Assembly: GCF_949628215.1 (NCBI RefSeq)
Contig: NC_134283.1
Location: forward strand, 23,228,975-23,292,974
DNA from: Phalacrocorax aristotelis
Taxonomy: Eukaryota; Chordata; Aves; Suliformes; Phalacrocoracidae
Length of the DNA stretch: 64,000 bases
Direction: 5' to 3'
How positions within the stretch are numbered: position 1 is the stretch's first letter; each line of letters opens with the position of its first letter. A program made the translations under genes and the position numbers. Of this stretch, positions 25,343 to 35,549 are shown piece by piece. The notes below the pieces were generated by a model. The model did no database searches, was not told the DNA's origin, and saw only the letters and a program-made list of their open reading frames with translations.

Positions 25343-25368
25343 CTAGGCCCAGCCGGTCGTACACTCAC

Positions 25369-25560
25369 CTCGGCCCGCTCCGGCCCGCGGCTCGGCGCCG
25401 CCTCCTGACGTCATTCCCAAGCGCCGGGGACGCCCGAAGGGGGCGGGAACACAACGCCGGCGATTGGCGGAGAACGCAGGTGGGCGGGGCCGAAGCGAGG
25501 GGGCGGGGGGAGGTTGGGCGCTGTTCCGTCGTCCCGCGCTTTACCGCCCCCTGTCTGGGC
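25369..25560 (-). promoter_or_regulatory. PSKH1: PSKH1 CpG-island promoter and probable non-coding exon 1
   Basis: The CpG-dense region spans roughly 24830-25560. On the minus strand the exon ends at 25369 with GCGGGCCGAG|GTGAGTG. Upstream lie a palindromic CRE, TGACGTCA (25406-25413), an inverted CCAAT box (GATTGG at 25462-25467, CCAATC in the sense of the gene), and GC boxes near 25481-25490 and 25500-25510. No TATA box is seen. The order CCAAT-CRE-exon fits a minus-strand start at roughly 25380-25400, so exon 1 would be short and untranslated, as in mammals. The exact start site cannot be read from sequence. Confidence 0.7.
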
Positions 25561-25600
25561 CGCCGGAAACACCCGCCCCGGGGCCTCCCCGCCTCCGGAG

Positions 25601-25800
25601 CCCCCTCAGACCCCTCTGGGACCCTCCTCAGCCCCTACAGACCCTGGGACCCCTCTCAGACCCCTCTGGGTTCCCCCATCAGCCCCACAGAGCCCTGGGA
25701 CCTCCTCAGCCCCACAGACTCCGGCACTCCCCTCACCTCACAGTGCCTGGGACCCCCCCGCAGCCCTGTGACTCCCAGGACCCACTCAGCCCCACGAGCA
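25601..25800. repeat. Degenerate GC-rich minisatellite
   Basis: About 200 bp of imperfect repeats built on a unit like cagccccacagaccctggga, with a variable spacing of roughly 25-40 bp. It lies just upstream of the PSKH1 promoter. Open frames across it on both strands come from its C-rich composition, and none looks like a gene. Confidence 0.7.
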
Positions 25801-28800
25801 TGGTGATCCTGCTCACAGCACTCCTGCCTCTGAGGGGCAGCCATAGTGACCTGCTGCCCAAGGAGAGATGACTACTCGCCTCCTTTTTGGAGCCAAACCT
25901 GGCCCAAGCTGATCCCCAGCAGCGCCTGGCAGTGCTGCTCCCACTGGGCAGTTCTGAGGGCTCCCTGCTGGGCTGTGGGGCTCTGGAAAAACACTGCCTT
26001 TGCAAGAAAAGCGCCTGGAAGCATCACCTCTTTTCCTTGGCAGGGAAAAGCCAGTCCCTGTGGGCCAGCTCTTGTGCACAACCGAATAACAAGGCACATT
26101 CCTTTCTTCTCCCCAGCTACTAAGCGCCACAAAACCCTCAACACTTGGTCGGTAACTGCTGGTGGACTTTCTTCCTCACACCCTTTCCCCATCCTTAAAC
26201 CAAACACTCTGCATTTCAGCCCTAGATGACCTGAGAGCAGCAGGATGAGGGATGACACCTTCTCGCAGAGATGCTGATGGCACTTTTTTCTCTAGGGAAG
26301 ATACAAATACAACACCGTCAGGCTTGTTTTCCAGCCTGGCTGTCACATCATTCCTGATGCAGTTCGGGTGGAGAGGGGCTATTTTCACACTCCTACCATG
26401 CTTTTTAAAATAGCTGGTTTTATTTTAACACTCCTGGTATCTTCAGCTGTTTAAAATGCTTGGTAAGTCACACCATAATAAAACTTATACCTGCTGATGG
26501 GTGCCATTGTCATCAGCTTCTTTCCTGTGTAATTCCAGATAAGGTACGGCAATGCATGACAGGGATGAGAAGGGGCTGCTTGGGCTGTACTTGGCAGACT
26601 TGGTGAGCTGTACCACTTCCTGCAAGGGAAATTAGCTGGTTCTTATTGTCCCATACAGTAATGGTGCTGCTGGTACATTTTCAGCCCTCTACCCCCTCCA
26701 TTTTCTTTCTGGAGATGTTTCCACAGCCACACGTTCCCCGTGCTGTCCCTGGGAGGTGGCTTAGCCTGTGCCTGACATGTAAAACCTTGCATGTGTCCCT
26801 ATTAAAGTTGATACCGTCATTTTAGGCTGTTTCTCAAGGTTGTCCCAGCTTGGTTGTACCAGCAAATTAAAAAGCGTGCGCCCCTCCCCATCAGCCCAGC
26901 TGCTATGGATGGGCATACAGCAGTGAGCTGGCTGCCTTTGGCCGCAGCTGCTCTGACAGGGATAACTGCTCTGAAAGGATGGGTTTCCCTCAGGGTTTTC
27001 TATCTTCCATTACTCACTTTGTTTCCTGTCCCGCTCATAAGAACATCAAACGAGGCAGTTACAGGTCCATCACCGCTGCTAATTGTCAGCACAGAAATGT
27101 GAAAGAGCCAACATGTATCGAACTCTTGGGCCAGGACCATGGACTTCTGAGAACTTCAATCAGAGCAGCTCTTTCTTGTATTATTTATGCCATGGTAGTG
27201 CTCTGAGACCCACTGAAGCCAAGAGAACATCACACCAGACATCCATGCAAAGGCAACGTATCTGCCTGGCAAACACCCCAGGGATGAGGCTGGGAAGGAC
27301 CTGTAGCTTGCTGCAGAAGGTCTGGGGAAAGTGTGAAACCTGTGATGAAACATGACTGCAGGCAGAGATCTCAGAGAAACCTCCTCTCGTCTCTGCGATC
27401 TGCTGCCTGCTGGTTTGGGCACCCGATTTGAGTTTAGGGTCAGTGTCAGTTGACCCCTGAAACCTTATATTCAGTCTAGAATAATTTCTCCAGCAAGAAA
27501 TATTTCATGACGTCAGCATAAGTGTCTTGCCGCTAGGGCTGCTGTCTGCGGGCTGCAAAGCACCAAGTGCTGAGAAGGTTCTGCAGCCTCTCGCCCCGAT
27601 GTCAACAGGCTGCCATCTTGTTGTGTCCTGACTGACTTGCACCTGGTTCTGCCTCCTCCCTTCCAAGGTGTTGCTCTCCTGAGAAAGGAACCTCACCCTG
27701 CTACTCCTTGCTTGCCCTTTCAGAGGTCCCCTGCCAACTCTTACCCCCCAGGACCCACAGCCTGCCTCCAGCGCCGTGGGAAGCATTCAGCCCACTGAGG
27801 CAGGGGTCTCCACTAAGAAGCAGCAGCAGAGGAGGCCCCGCAGCCCTGCTGCTCCCTCCTGGGAACAGCCATCCCTCTGCAAGGATAGGTTCCCCTTAGG
27901 GTTTTGCATCTCCCATCAGAGGCTTCCTCATAGCTTCTCCTGTGGAAGCTGCTAAAGGCAGGCTGGGACCACGGGGGCGATGCCGGGTACTCAGAGAGGT
28001 GGAGAATCCTCCCTCCTTGGAGATGCACAGCTCCCCCAGACACAGCCTTGAGCAGCTTAAACCAGGCTAAACCCAGCTTGGAGCAGGAGGTCAGATGAGA
28101 GGCCTCTGGAGCTCCCTGTGCATCCAACAGCTGCCTGCAGTGCTGCTGTCTGAATCTGGGGCCTCACTGAGGCCCAGCAAGCTGTAATTTCCTGTGGAGT
28201 TGGAGATGGAAATAGCCAGCAGCACCCCCCACATCCCCAAGCTGCTTGGGACATCGCTGCATGTTCAGGGCCTGGGGCAATTCGGGGAGCCCGGGGAGGG
28301 GATTCCTGCTGTGCTGGGCCACAGGAATCCAGAAGAAGAGGAGAACTGGGTCCCTCATCTGCCATCAAATGGACACACGGTGAAGCAGGAAACCTGGATT
28401 TCCTCTGAGCCACATCCCAGCCCCATGTGGCCATCAGCCTCTGCCTCAGCGGCCATGCCAGGCTAGAGCTCAAGGTTGTCCCAACAAGGCTGAGCAGAGG
28501 TCGAAGAGGGAGGATGTTCAATTAAAGCTGCTTAAAAAAAGAAATCCAACTTCCCATATGCCTCTCTGGAGAAAAAAAAAGCCCCAAAGCTGAGTGCAGA
28601 TGGGGTGCCAGGCTGGGGGCTGAGCACGGCCCTGGCAGCAGAGGTGACTTCGGCTCAGCCGTTCCCACCACGTCTGATCTGCAGGGATTGAGGTTGCCTT
28701 TTGGCATTTCCTTATGGAAAGTTGGACATTTGGCTCAGCAGAAATCCCCACACGAGCTCGGCCGGCCGCCAGCCCTGTGACATAGTGTCCTCCAGGCTAC

Positions 28801-30047
28801 ACATGCCTCACGATGCTCCCTCTCCCCCTGGCATGCTGGGGTGCCAGCAATGCTGGAGGCAGCTCAGTGCCTGGATGTGCTCCTCTATGGGGACTCCAGG
28901 GATGGCGGCACTGGGAACCATGGAAGGGCAAGAAGCCGTCCCATCTCCACTGGTGGCCCCAGCACAGCTTCAGCCCATCCTGTTGGAGAAACTCAAGTGC
29001 ATCCCTGCAGACAAGGAGCCGTTCCCCAGCCAGTGCCTTCGCTAGGAGGAATTTCCCTGGGCAAAGGACCAGAGGATTCATCTGCTGCGTGGCGGAGGCG
29101 GTGTGACTGGAAGGCTGGCCCTCATGTCACCGTGCCACGTGTGCCATCCCGCTCACACAGCTGCCCAGAATAGTGTCGCCATCTGGTTCCAGCTGCCCAG
29201 GGATGCGGGGGCCTCCCTGGCCCCTTCTGCGACTACAAAAAGTGAATTCAAACATCAACTCAGCCTAACTCAGCCTTCCTTTATCCCTTTTTTTTTTTAA
29301 TAATTCAGGTTTGTCTCTTAGAAAAGAGAGAGGGAGATAATGTCTGCTGAGCATTTAATCTTCTGCCCAAAGAATAGCAGAGAGCAAATTAGGATCTACT
29401 CCAATTAATTTGCCTTGATGGGCAAAATCTGGAGAGCGGCCATATCTGGGAATTAAGAACAAAAGCGGGGAGTGTAAAGTAGGTCGCCAGAGTTTCATAA
29501 CCGCAGCGACAGGTTTTCACAGCATGCCGGGTGCTCAGAGGTGCCGGGGGCCACTAGGCCCCGATCCCTCCATCCGGTGACCACGGGTTTCAGCCTGGGC
29601 AAGCACCTTAAGTTGCTGGCCAGCCTGCAGGGAGCCAGCTGTGCCATTTCAGGGGCAGGAACAGGGACATGGTCCCTTCCCATGGTGGGACACAGCCGCA
29701 AGTCTGTCCCAAACCCTTGCCACAAACCCTTGAACCAAACAGGAGGTCGGACACTGGCGCTTGTCCCAGTTTTGGAGCACCTGAAGAGTTTTCCAGGGGG
29801 TCGGTGTGTCCATCCTTGCTGTCACGCTGCCATGCCTGGCCTTGTGGGCACCTCTTTGAAGGAGGACTAGGGGTGACACAGTGATGGTGGCTTAAGGGCA
29901 GGGCTCTGACACGGACCCCTGCACCATGGGGTGTCACCAAGCAGTGGTGACCCACAGGCTAGTCCTAGCCCAAATCCCAGCCCCAGCTCCCTGGAGCTGT
30001 CAGTGCCTGCAGGCTGTGTGGTGACTATTCTGGTGACACCTCCCAGC

Positions 30048-30190
30048 TGCAGGACACATGTGGCAGCATAGCCAAGGGAGCAGGCCATGTGTGGTGACAC
30101 GCACTGGTGTGCAGGACACGTGGGGACACAGCCGAGGGTGTGGGACATGTGCGGTGATGTCTTCCAAGGCACAGGACATGCATGGCGTGT
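30048..30190. repeat. Degenerate ~31-bp minisatellite, about 4.5 copies
   Basis: Units starting near 30048, 30080, 30111, 30141 and 30171 share the core g(c/t)aggacatgtg(t/c)gg followed by a more variable half. The spacing of 30-32 bp is regular, but the copies differ at many positions, so the array is old. Confidence 0.65.
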
Positions 30191-31594
30191 CCTCCTGCAG
30201 GTGTGATCAAACACCCAGAGTGTTTGGTGTTTGTGGAATATCCATACACACAAGCTCCTGGCTGGATTGAAGCGGTGCGGTTTGGTGTGCGCGGGTGTCA
30301 CCATTGTGGTGATGGCCTAGCAGAGCACCGCTTTGGTGGCCCTCTGTCTCCCTGGCCACCTCCTGCTACCCCATGGGGGTGACTGGGAGCAGCTCGTGGC
30401 AGTGAGCCCATCACTCCCGGTCCCACGGAGGTGCCAGCAGGGCACCGGGTGCTGTGTGGTGGGTGTCTGGTCCCTGTCTGGCGTTTATCCTCTTAGCCAC
30501 CCTGCAGGGATCCGGCACTAATTCACCCTTAAACACCGGATTTTCAGGAACTGGAAAGGAAAGAATTGGCAGATTATCCCCCTGGCGCCAGCGTTAAACA
30601 TGGGGAGTGGCAGCTGCTGGCTGAGGAGAGCCAGGGCAGCACTTCACTCTATGTCTTGTGGGGGACCCTGCCCCAGGCTTGTTGCTGTCCCCCAGCAAAG
30701 GCCCATCCCCACTCATCCCCATGCGACATTTTGTGTCCCCCCCCAAGCCAGCTCCAGGCTGTCTAATGAAATAAATAACATGAAATAAATCTGGGGCCCC
30801 TCCCATAAAGCTGAGGGTTCAGCAGTGACCACTCAGCCCCCTGGGATGCACCATGGCATAACAGTCCAGGCACTGTTTCCCAGCCCTGGATGCTGGCAGG
30901 TGACTGGAGAGCTGTGGTGACATCCCAGAGGTTGGGGATCACACGTTTAAGTGACCACACCTCGCAGGAAAATGTTTTGCAATGAGACAAACGATTGTTT
31001 TCCCTGGACTGTGATAATTGAGCTTCTCTCTTGCGTGGCTTTCAGACACAGGCCAGTGTGAAAACACTTCCCCAGACCAAAACCATGATCATGCCCCGTG
31101 ACCGGCCACAGGGATGTTTTTGGGACAGCCTTAAAGTCATCCCTGGAATCAAAGACACTGCAGCAACTCACACTCATGGCACATAGCTGCTTTTCTCATC
31201 GCTCCTGCTCACAGCTGAGCCTTGTGTGGGAGATGGGACTGTCACAATTCCAGGACATGGTGACACTCATGTTGGCCAGAGGATTTTGGCTGTTTGGGTG
31301 CTGTTGCTTTTACTGAGCAGGATGGCGTCCCATGGGGTGGCCAGACCTACCCTCCACCACTGCCAGGAGCCTTGAGGCCGTGTTGGAAAGGGGCTGTTGA
31401 CAGGGTGGCCCATTTACAATTTTAATGTCCCTTTAGGTGGCAGGGGAGCAGCAGGGAGGTCGCCTCACCAACCCACATCTATGGGAACTGGTTTACCACA
31501 ATGGGTTTTAGCATGCTAGGGAAAAAAGAAATCTGAAGTTTGCAGTGTAACAGCAACAGGGATGGGAATAACAGCATCTTCCATTGACTGACAC

Positions 31595-31639
31595 AAGTTT
31601 AACCAAGTCAAACTCCAGCATGTTATCTTGGTTTAACTT
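31595..31639. repeat. Inverted repeat, 13-bp arms, 19-nt loop
   Basis: aagtttaaccaag (31595-31607) and cttggtttaactt (31627-31639) are reverse complements with one mismatch. It may be a cruciform-capable site or a remnant of a small transposon. No flanking target duplication was recognised. Confidence 0.7.
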
Positions 31640-32241
31640 CAATGAGTCCTACCTGGACCTGGGTGAAAGCTTCACTTCCCTGTTTTGTTCACCTATATCA
31701 TCTCATCTAAAAAAACCTTCTTATTTTTCTTTCAACCCCCAATTTCCTTGGTGACTGTTAATAGGACCTAATGTAGCAGGCCCAAAATAAAAGGGATGGA
31801 AGACAGGCTTTCATTCAGAAAATTGTCTGATGCTGCTAGATTCACCCACCAAAGGACAAGCTATCGGCTGCCAAAAAGAAAAAAGAGAAATGCTTGCACT
31901 GTGTTTTCCTCAGATGCGCTTTAAAATAAAGAAACCATTTGACCCATCTCTAAAGGGAATGTCCTTCATGCCCAGCCCTGAAAAGCAGCTGTCAGGTGAT
32001 GGCAGGGCAGTGGGAATCCCCAGTCCAGCCCTCTCCAGGGCTGTTGTGGTCCCATGGGCTGCCTGGCATGGCTGCAGGCGATGTGCTGGGGGTGACAGAG
32101 CCACAGAGCCCCCGCAGTGACCCTCCCTGGGGGGTTGGTCCAGGGAGCGCCTCCCCTCTGACCCCAGGAGCAAACCCAGAGCTTGGGAAGAATGTGAGGG
32201 GCATCCCACAGCAGAGAGTCAGGAGAAATGTAAAAGTGTCT

Positions 32242-32247
32242 TTTAAT
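32242..32247 (-). terminator. NRN1L: NRN1L poly(A) signal (ATTAAA)
   Basis: TTTAAT on the plus strand reads ATTAAA on the transcript strand, 160 nt after the NRN1L stop codon. It sits in an AT-rich island within otherwise GC-rich DNA. Cleavage would be expected around 32220-32230, giving a short 3' UTR of about 180 nt. No other hexamer is nearer to the stop codon. Confidence 0.65.
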
Positions 32248-32407
32248 ATAAATATAAATCCATCTGAAGGGCTGCAAGAGAGGACCGTGCCCCACGAGGG
32301 GTGGCTGTGGGGAAGCCGGGCTTGGCAGGGACTGTGGATGTCAGTGCCCAGCCAGCACCAGGGGACTGCCCCGGGGCATCAGCTGGGCACCCTAGGGGCA
32401 GGCAGGG

Positions 32408-32681
32408 CTAGAGCTGGGGCACCAGCAGTGGCAGGACCAGCAGGGCCAGGAGACGGGGGCGCGGTGGGGTGGCCGAGCCCTGCAGCGTGGCCTGGTTGGT
32501 CTTGGAGGCCGGGGAGCCATGGGTGCTGGCCAGGCGTCCCCGAGCGCTGCACAGCTCCTGCAGGTTCCCCTGGAACTGGATCTTGCGGGACTCCTGGCGC
32601 AGTGATTCCCAGATGGCGGCCGCTTCCTCAGGGCAGCTCGACAGCACCTCGCTGGCACAGGTGTGGAAGTCATCCCAGGAT
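32408..32681 (-). CDS. NRN1L: NRN1L exon 3 (C-terminal half and GPI signal)
   Basis: The acceptor is CTATCTCCCCAG|ATCC on the minus strand, and the stop is TAG at 32408-32410. It completes Lys73 (AA|A) and encodes SWDDFHTC, the last three cysteines and the hydrophobic tail. The preceding intron is only 87 nt (32682-32768). Confidence 0.95.
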
Positions 32682-35142
32682 CTGGGGAGATAGGCAGGAG
32701 TGAGGGGGACCGCCGGTGACAGGTCATCCAGCTGTCCCAGCAGCTCCCACAGGGATAGGGACACTCACTTGCAGATGGTGTCCAGCTCCTGCACCTCCTC
32801 GCTGCCCTCCTCCTGCTGCTGCCGCACACTCTGGGCCATGCTGTCCCCCAGGCTGATGAGGCAGCCAGCGAAGCCCTGGTAGATGGTGTCACACTTCCCC
32901 GCCATGCTGATGGGCTCCTGGCTCGTAGCTACAGGGAACAGGGAGAGATGGAGCTGAGCCCCAGTGGACCCCCTTGACAGCCATTGCCCGCCCGGCTCAG
33001 GGGTGCTTGGGGTGCAGGTGTCACCGTGAGGGGGTGACACCGGGCTCTGAAATGTGGCGAGGGTCTGGCACCCCCTTCCACATCCCACCAGACCCCTGGC
33101 ATCCTCTCCCCAGGTGCTCAGAGTGAACCTTCGCTCCTGGCCCAGGAGCCCAAGGAGGCACGATGCAATGACCCTGCAAGCAACGCTGCCATTAGCCACA
33201 GGGGAAGAACGGCGTGCTGGCCACTTCGCCTCGGGCTTCCCAGGCTCTCCCTGGAGCCATCTGTCCTGGCTTTTATCCCCTAACAGCAAAGATTAATTTG
33301 TGACTACAACAGAAAAAAAAAAAAAAGCAAAGGCTCGTCAAGCTGGAATCCCCGCTTCTACCGCAGTGGGAGGGAAGGGGAAAGGGTAAGGGGGAAGAAA
33401 GAGGAAAACGGGAAAGGGAGGGGAAAAGAAGAAGGTAAAGCACAAAAGGAAGAGGTTTAAATGCAACTCTGTCTGCTTCACCCTGGGAAGCCCCAATTCC
33501 CTGCTCTGCTCCACAAGGGATGAACCACCAGGACTGGCATAACCCCAGTGCCAGCCATGGGATGGTGGGTGACAGGGTGTGTTGGGGATGACCGCAAGTG
33601 CCATCCGTGGCTGGGGGCAAGCCTAAAAAGAGTCAGTATGTGGCTGGGACACAGGGAAATGCTGTATGGTTGGCTTGGCTCTGCCCTGGGGGTCCCGCAG
33701 GGCCCTGTCACAGGAGGTGTGAGACTTTTGGAAGTGCTGTGGGTGTGCACCCAGGAGCTCTTTAAACTGAGGATGCTAAAAAAGCATGAGGACAGACCCA
33801 GAGGGGTCCCCTGTGGGAAGGGGACCTCCTCAGAAGCAGCTGAAAGTTGCCCAGCAGCTGCCAAGGCAGCCAGGAGGTCTCCAGGGTGCAATGTGCCATG
33901 CCACTGGCATCCCATGCCTGTGCCCCTGGAACAAGGCCCTGAACAAAGTAGCTGTGGCTGAGACTAGTGCCAGGGCGAGCCTGAAACCTCAGTCCATCAC
34001 AGAGCACGGCAGGTGTACATGACAAGAAACACCACTCCCCCAAGCACATCACTGAGGAAAGCCTTGGATACCAGCCACGTGGGTCACAAATATTGCAGGT
34101 ATCAACAGAGAAAGTGGGATCCGTTGCTCCTCTTTTGACCCAGTTGGGGAACAAGTGTGTCTCCCACCAGCCCAGGGACACACCAGCTGGTAGGGCCAGT
34201 AGATGCCTTCCCTCAGCTGGCTGGTCCCTGCCCCAGGATGGGTTTTGGCCTCCTGGGCTCCTCTAATGCCCGGTACGGGCCCCTGCCCCTGCCCAGCTCC
34301 CTTGGCACAAGGCTGGGCGGGGCAGACAAGGAAGGAGAAACCAGGAGAACAGATCACCTCTGCTCCTCTGCTGCAAAACCATGTGGGTTAAAACCTGCCC
34401 CCGGCTCCGTCAGGGAGAGAACCCCAAGGGGAAAGCAGGGAGGGAGCCCAGGGTGCTGCAGAGCATCACTGGCTCCAAGCAAGCACCGACACAGCCGTCC
34501 TGCTTCTGGGGAAGGGCCTGAATCATCCACCCTCTGAGCCTGCGAACTGTCCCAGGTTTGGCAGCCCCCGTCCCCCACACTCCGCGCAGCGCCAGACCAG
34601 GTTAGCCCCCAGGCCCCTGCATCCCTGGTTGGGGCAGGGATGCCGCTGGGTACTGCCGCGCCCGGAGCCGGACTGCGTCCTCCTTCGGCTCTAGAAGTAG
34701 GAGAGCGTGGAGGCTGCAGGCTGGTGCCGGCGAGGTGCAGCATCTGCCGGACCCCCTTCCCCAGCGGGCAGGATGCCCTCCAGGCCCCCGGTGAAGGACG
34801 GCAGGCAGGGGCAGCCACCGGAGGCACGGGGTCGGCGGGTAGGGCTGGCCTGGGGCCCCGCTCCGGGCTGGAGAGCCGGAGGCTGGGGACTGTCCCCGCC
34901 TGAGCAGAGGAACCCCGGGGCAGCGCCGCGAAACCGCTTTCCTCCTCGCCCGGCCCCGCAGGACGGCAGGAGATGGGGAAGGGGGGCGTCGCTGAGCTTC
35001 GGGGCACCCCGCACCCAGTGAGGCTGGGGGTCCCGTTCCCACCCGCCGTCCGCCCGTCGCCCCCCTCGCCCCCCCGGCACTCACCAAGGTGCAGGAGCAG
35101 CGGGCAGAGGACGCCCAGCAGCCGCCAGCAGCCGCAGCCCAT
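32408..35142 (-). CDS. NRN1L: NRN1L, neuritin-1-like protein (complete gene, three exons)
   Basis: Joining 35142-35085, 32928-32769 and 32681-32408 gives 492 nt, 163 residues plus stop, close to the length of neuritin-family proteins. There is an N-terminal signal peptide (LLGVLCPLLLHLA), six cysteines in the mature part (32, 42, 72, 81, 89, 117) as in neuritin, the family signatures GKCD, F.GCL.SLGDSMA and SWDDFHTC, and a hydrophobic C-terminal tail (LLALLVLPLLVPQL) typical of GPI-anchor addition. NRN1L is a secreted or GPI-anchored protein related to CPG15/neuritin, associated with neurite growth and neuronal survival. The start has an optimal context (GCACCATGG). It lies head-to-tail behind EDC4, as in mammals. 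The assignment to NRN1L rather than NRN1 rests on the EDC4/PSKH1 neighbours and the divergent sequence. Confidence 0.95.
32769..32928 (-). CDS. NRN1L: NRN1L exon 2
   Basis: It is 160 nt between CCCTGTAG|CTACG and TGCAA|GTGAGTG. It encodes the end of the signal-peptide region and GKCDTIYQGFAGCLISLGDS.., with the first three cysteines. Both junction phases agree with the neighbours. Confidence 0.95.
32929..35084 (-). other. NRN1L: NRN1L intron 1
   Basis: This is a 2156-nt intron between the signal-peptide exon and exon 2. Near its middle it has an A15-type run (about 33310-33324) and a purine-rich block (33367-33455) with a G-quadruplex pattern. Its first 500 nt (high coordinates) belong to the promoter CpG island. 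The long open frames seen there on both strands follow from the GC content and are not taken as genes. Confidence 0.85.
33367..33455. repeat. Purine-rich tract with G-quadruplex pattern
   Basis: On the plus strand this is nearly all A and G, with only a few pyrimidine interruptions. GGG-A-GGG-AA-GGGG-AAA-GGG at 33368-33386 fits the four-run G-quadruplex rule. It lies inside NRN1L intron 1, so the transcript carries the pyrimidine-rich strand. Confidence 0.8.
35085..35142 (-). CDS. NRN1L: NRN1L exon 1 (signal peptide)
   Basis: It is 58 coding nt, ATG at 35140-35142, ending ACCTTG|GTGAGTGCC. It encodes the first 19 residues, MGCGCWRLLGVLCPLLLHL. The MGCG start resembles that of PSKH1, but the hydrophobic run marks it as a signal peptide and not a myristoylation site. 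Confidence 0.95.
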
Positions 35143-35300
35143 GGTGCGGACCCCGCCACCGCCGCCCCGCTACCGGCAGCCCCGGCCCCGCCGCCCCGCC
35201 CCGGCCCCGCCCTCCCCCGGGGCTGGACCCCGGACCCGGCAACCCCAGGAGCAGCTTATGCTGTGGCAAACTGGGAATTCGCGTCTCCTCCGTGCGGAGT
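35143..35300 (-). promoter_or_regulatory. NRN1L: NRN1L CpG-island promoter
   Basis: A CpG-rich region (about 34560-35300 in all) covers the first exon. Overlapping GC boxes (CCCCGCCCCGGCCCCGCCCTCC) lie at about 35193-35214, 50-75 nt upstream of the start codon. No TATA or CCAAT box was recognised. Only about 430 nt separate the start codon from the EDC4 poly(A) signal, so the promoter must be compact or overlap the EDC4 termination region. Confidence 0.65.
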
Positions 35301-35549
35301 GCAGACTGCCACCATCCCTGACAAAACCTCCCGCCTTGCCCGGGAAGGGAAGAGCCCTGCGCCCGGCTGGACTCGCCCCGGGAAGATGAAGCAGAGGCTC
35401 AGAGGAAGATCTGGGGGAAGAGCGAGCATCCCGGCACATCCTCTCAGGCTCCAGCCTGGAGACTGTTTCTCCAAACCATCGCACGTGCTCCAGGACTGGT
35501 TCCAAAGGCAATGCACCCTTCCCTCCATGGCACAAACAGGAGCAGGTCC

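Larger units (their letters stand above)
22306..25368 (-). other. PSKH1: PSKH1 intron 1
   Basis: The stretch lies between the exon 2 acceptor and a strong donor at the CpG island (GAG|GTGAGTGT on the minus strand; exon side ends at 25369). It has no convincing coding sequence. Short, degraded pieces that look like CR1 3' ends on the minus strand occur at about 22600-22670 and 24750-24800. Its 5' end (high coordinates) is GC-rich and holds two pentanucleotide repeats. Confidence 0.7.
25810..32220. other. Intergenic region between PSKH1 promoter and NRN1L 3' end
   Basis: I found no gene here. The open frames are short and follow GC-rich composition. Visible structures are a degenerate 31-bp minisatellite (30048-30190), an inverted repeat (31595-31639), and a block around 26740-26860 that may be a very old LINE remnant. 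AT-rich unique stretches with clustered homeodomain-like motifs at 29310-29480, and also 30510-30600 and 30930-31060, stand out from the GC-rich surroundings and could be conserved non-coding elements, but I cannot test conservation. Regulatory DNA for PSKH1 or NRN1L would be expected here. Confidence 0.6.

Noticed and set aside
24796-25806. Several overlapping open frames of 110-190 codons on both strands
   Set aside because: They lie in the CpG island and pentamer repeats, use repetitive Arg/Pro/Gly codons, and match no family.
31996-32703. 235-codon open frame on the plus strand
   Set aside because: It overlaps NRN1L exon 3 and its poly(A) region in antisense, is rich in Gly, Pro and Trp from GC-rich DNA, and has no recognisable domain.
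34354-35084. Long open frame continuing from the NRN1L start into intron 1 (262 codons)
   Set aside because: It crosses a strong donor (35085/35084); the joined three-exon product matches the neuritin family, while the extension is GC-driven Pro/Arg/Gly-rich sequence.
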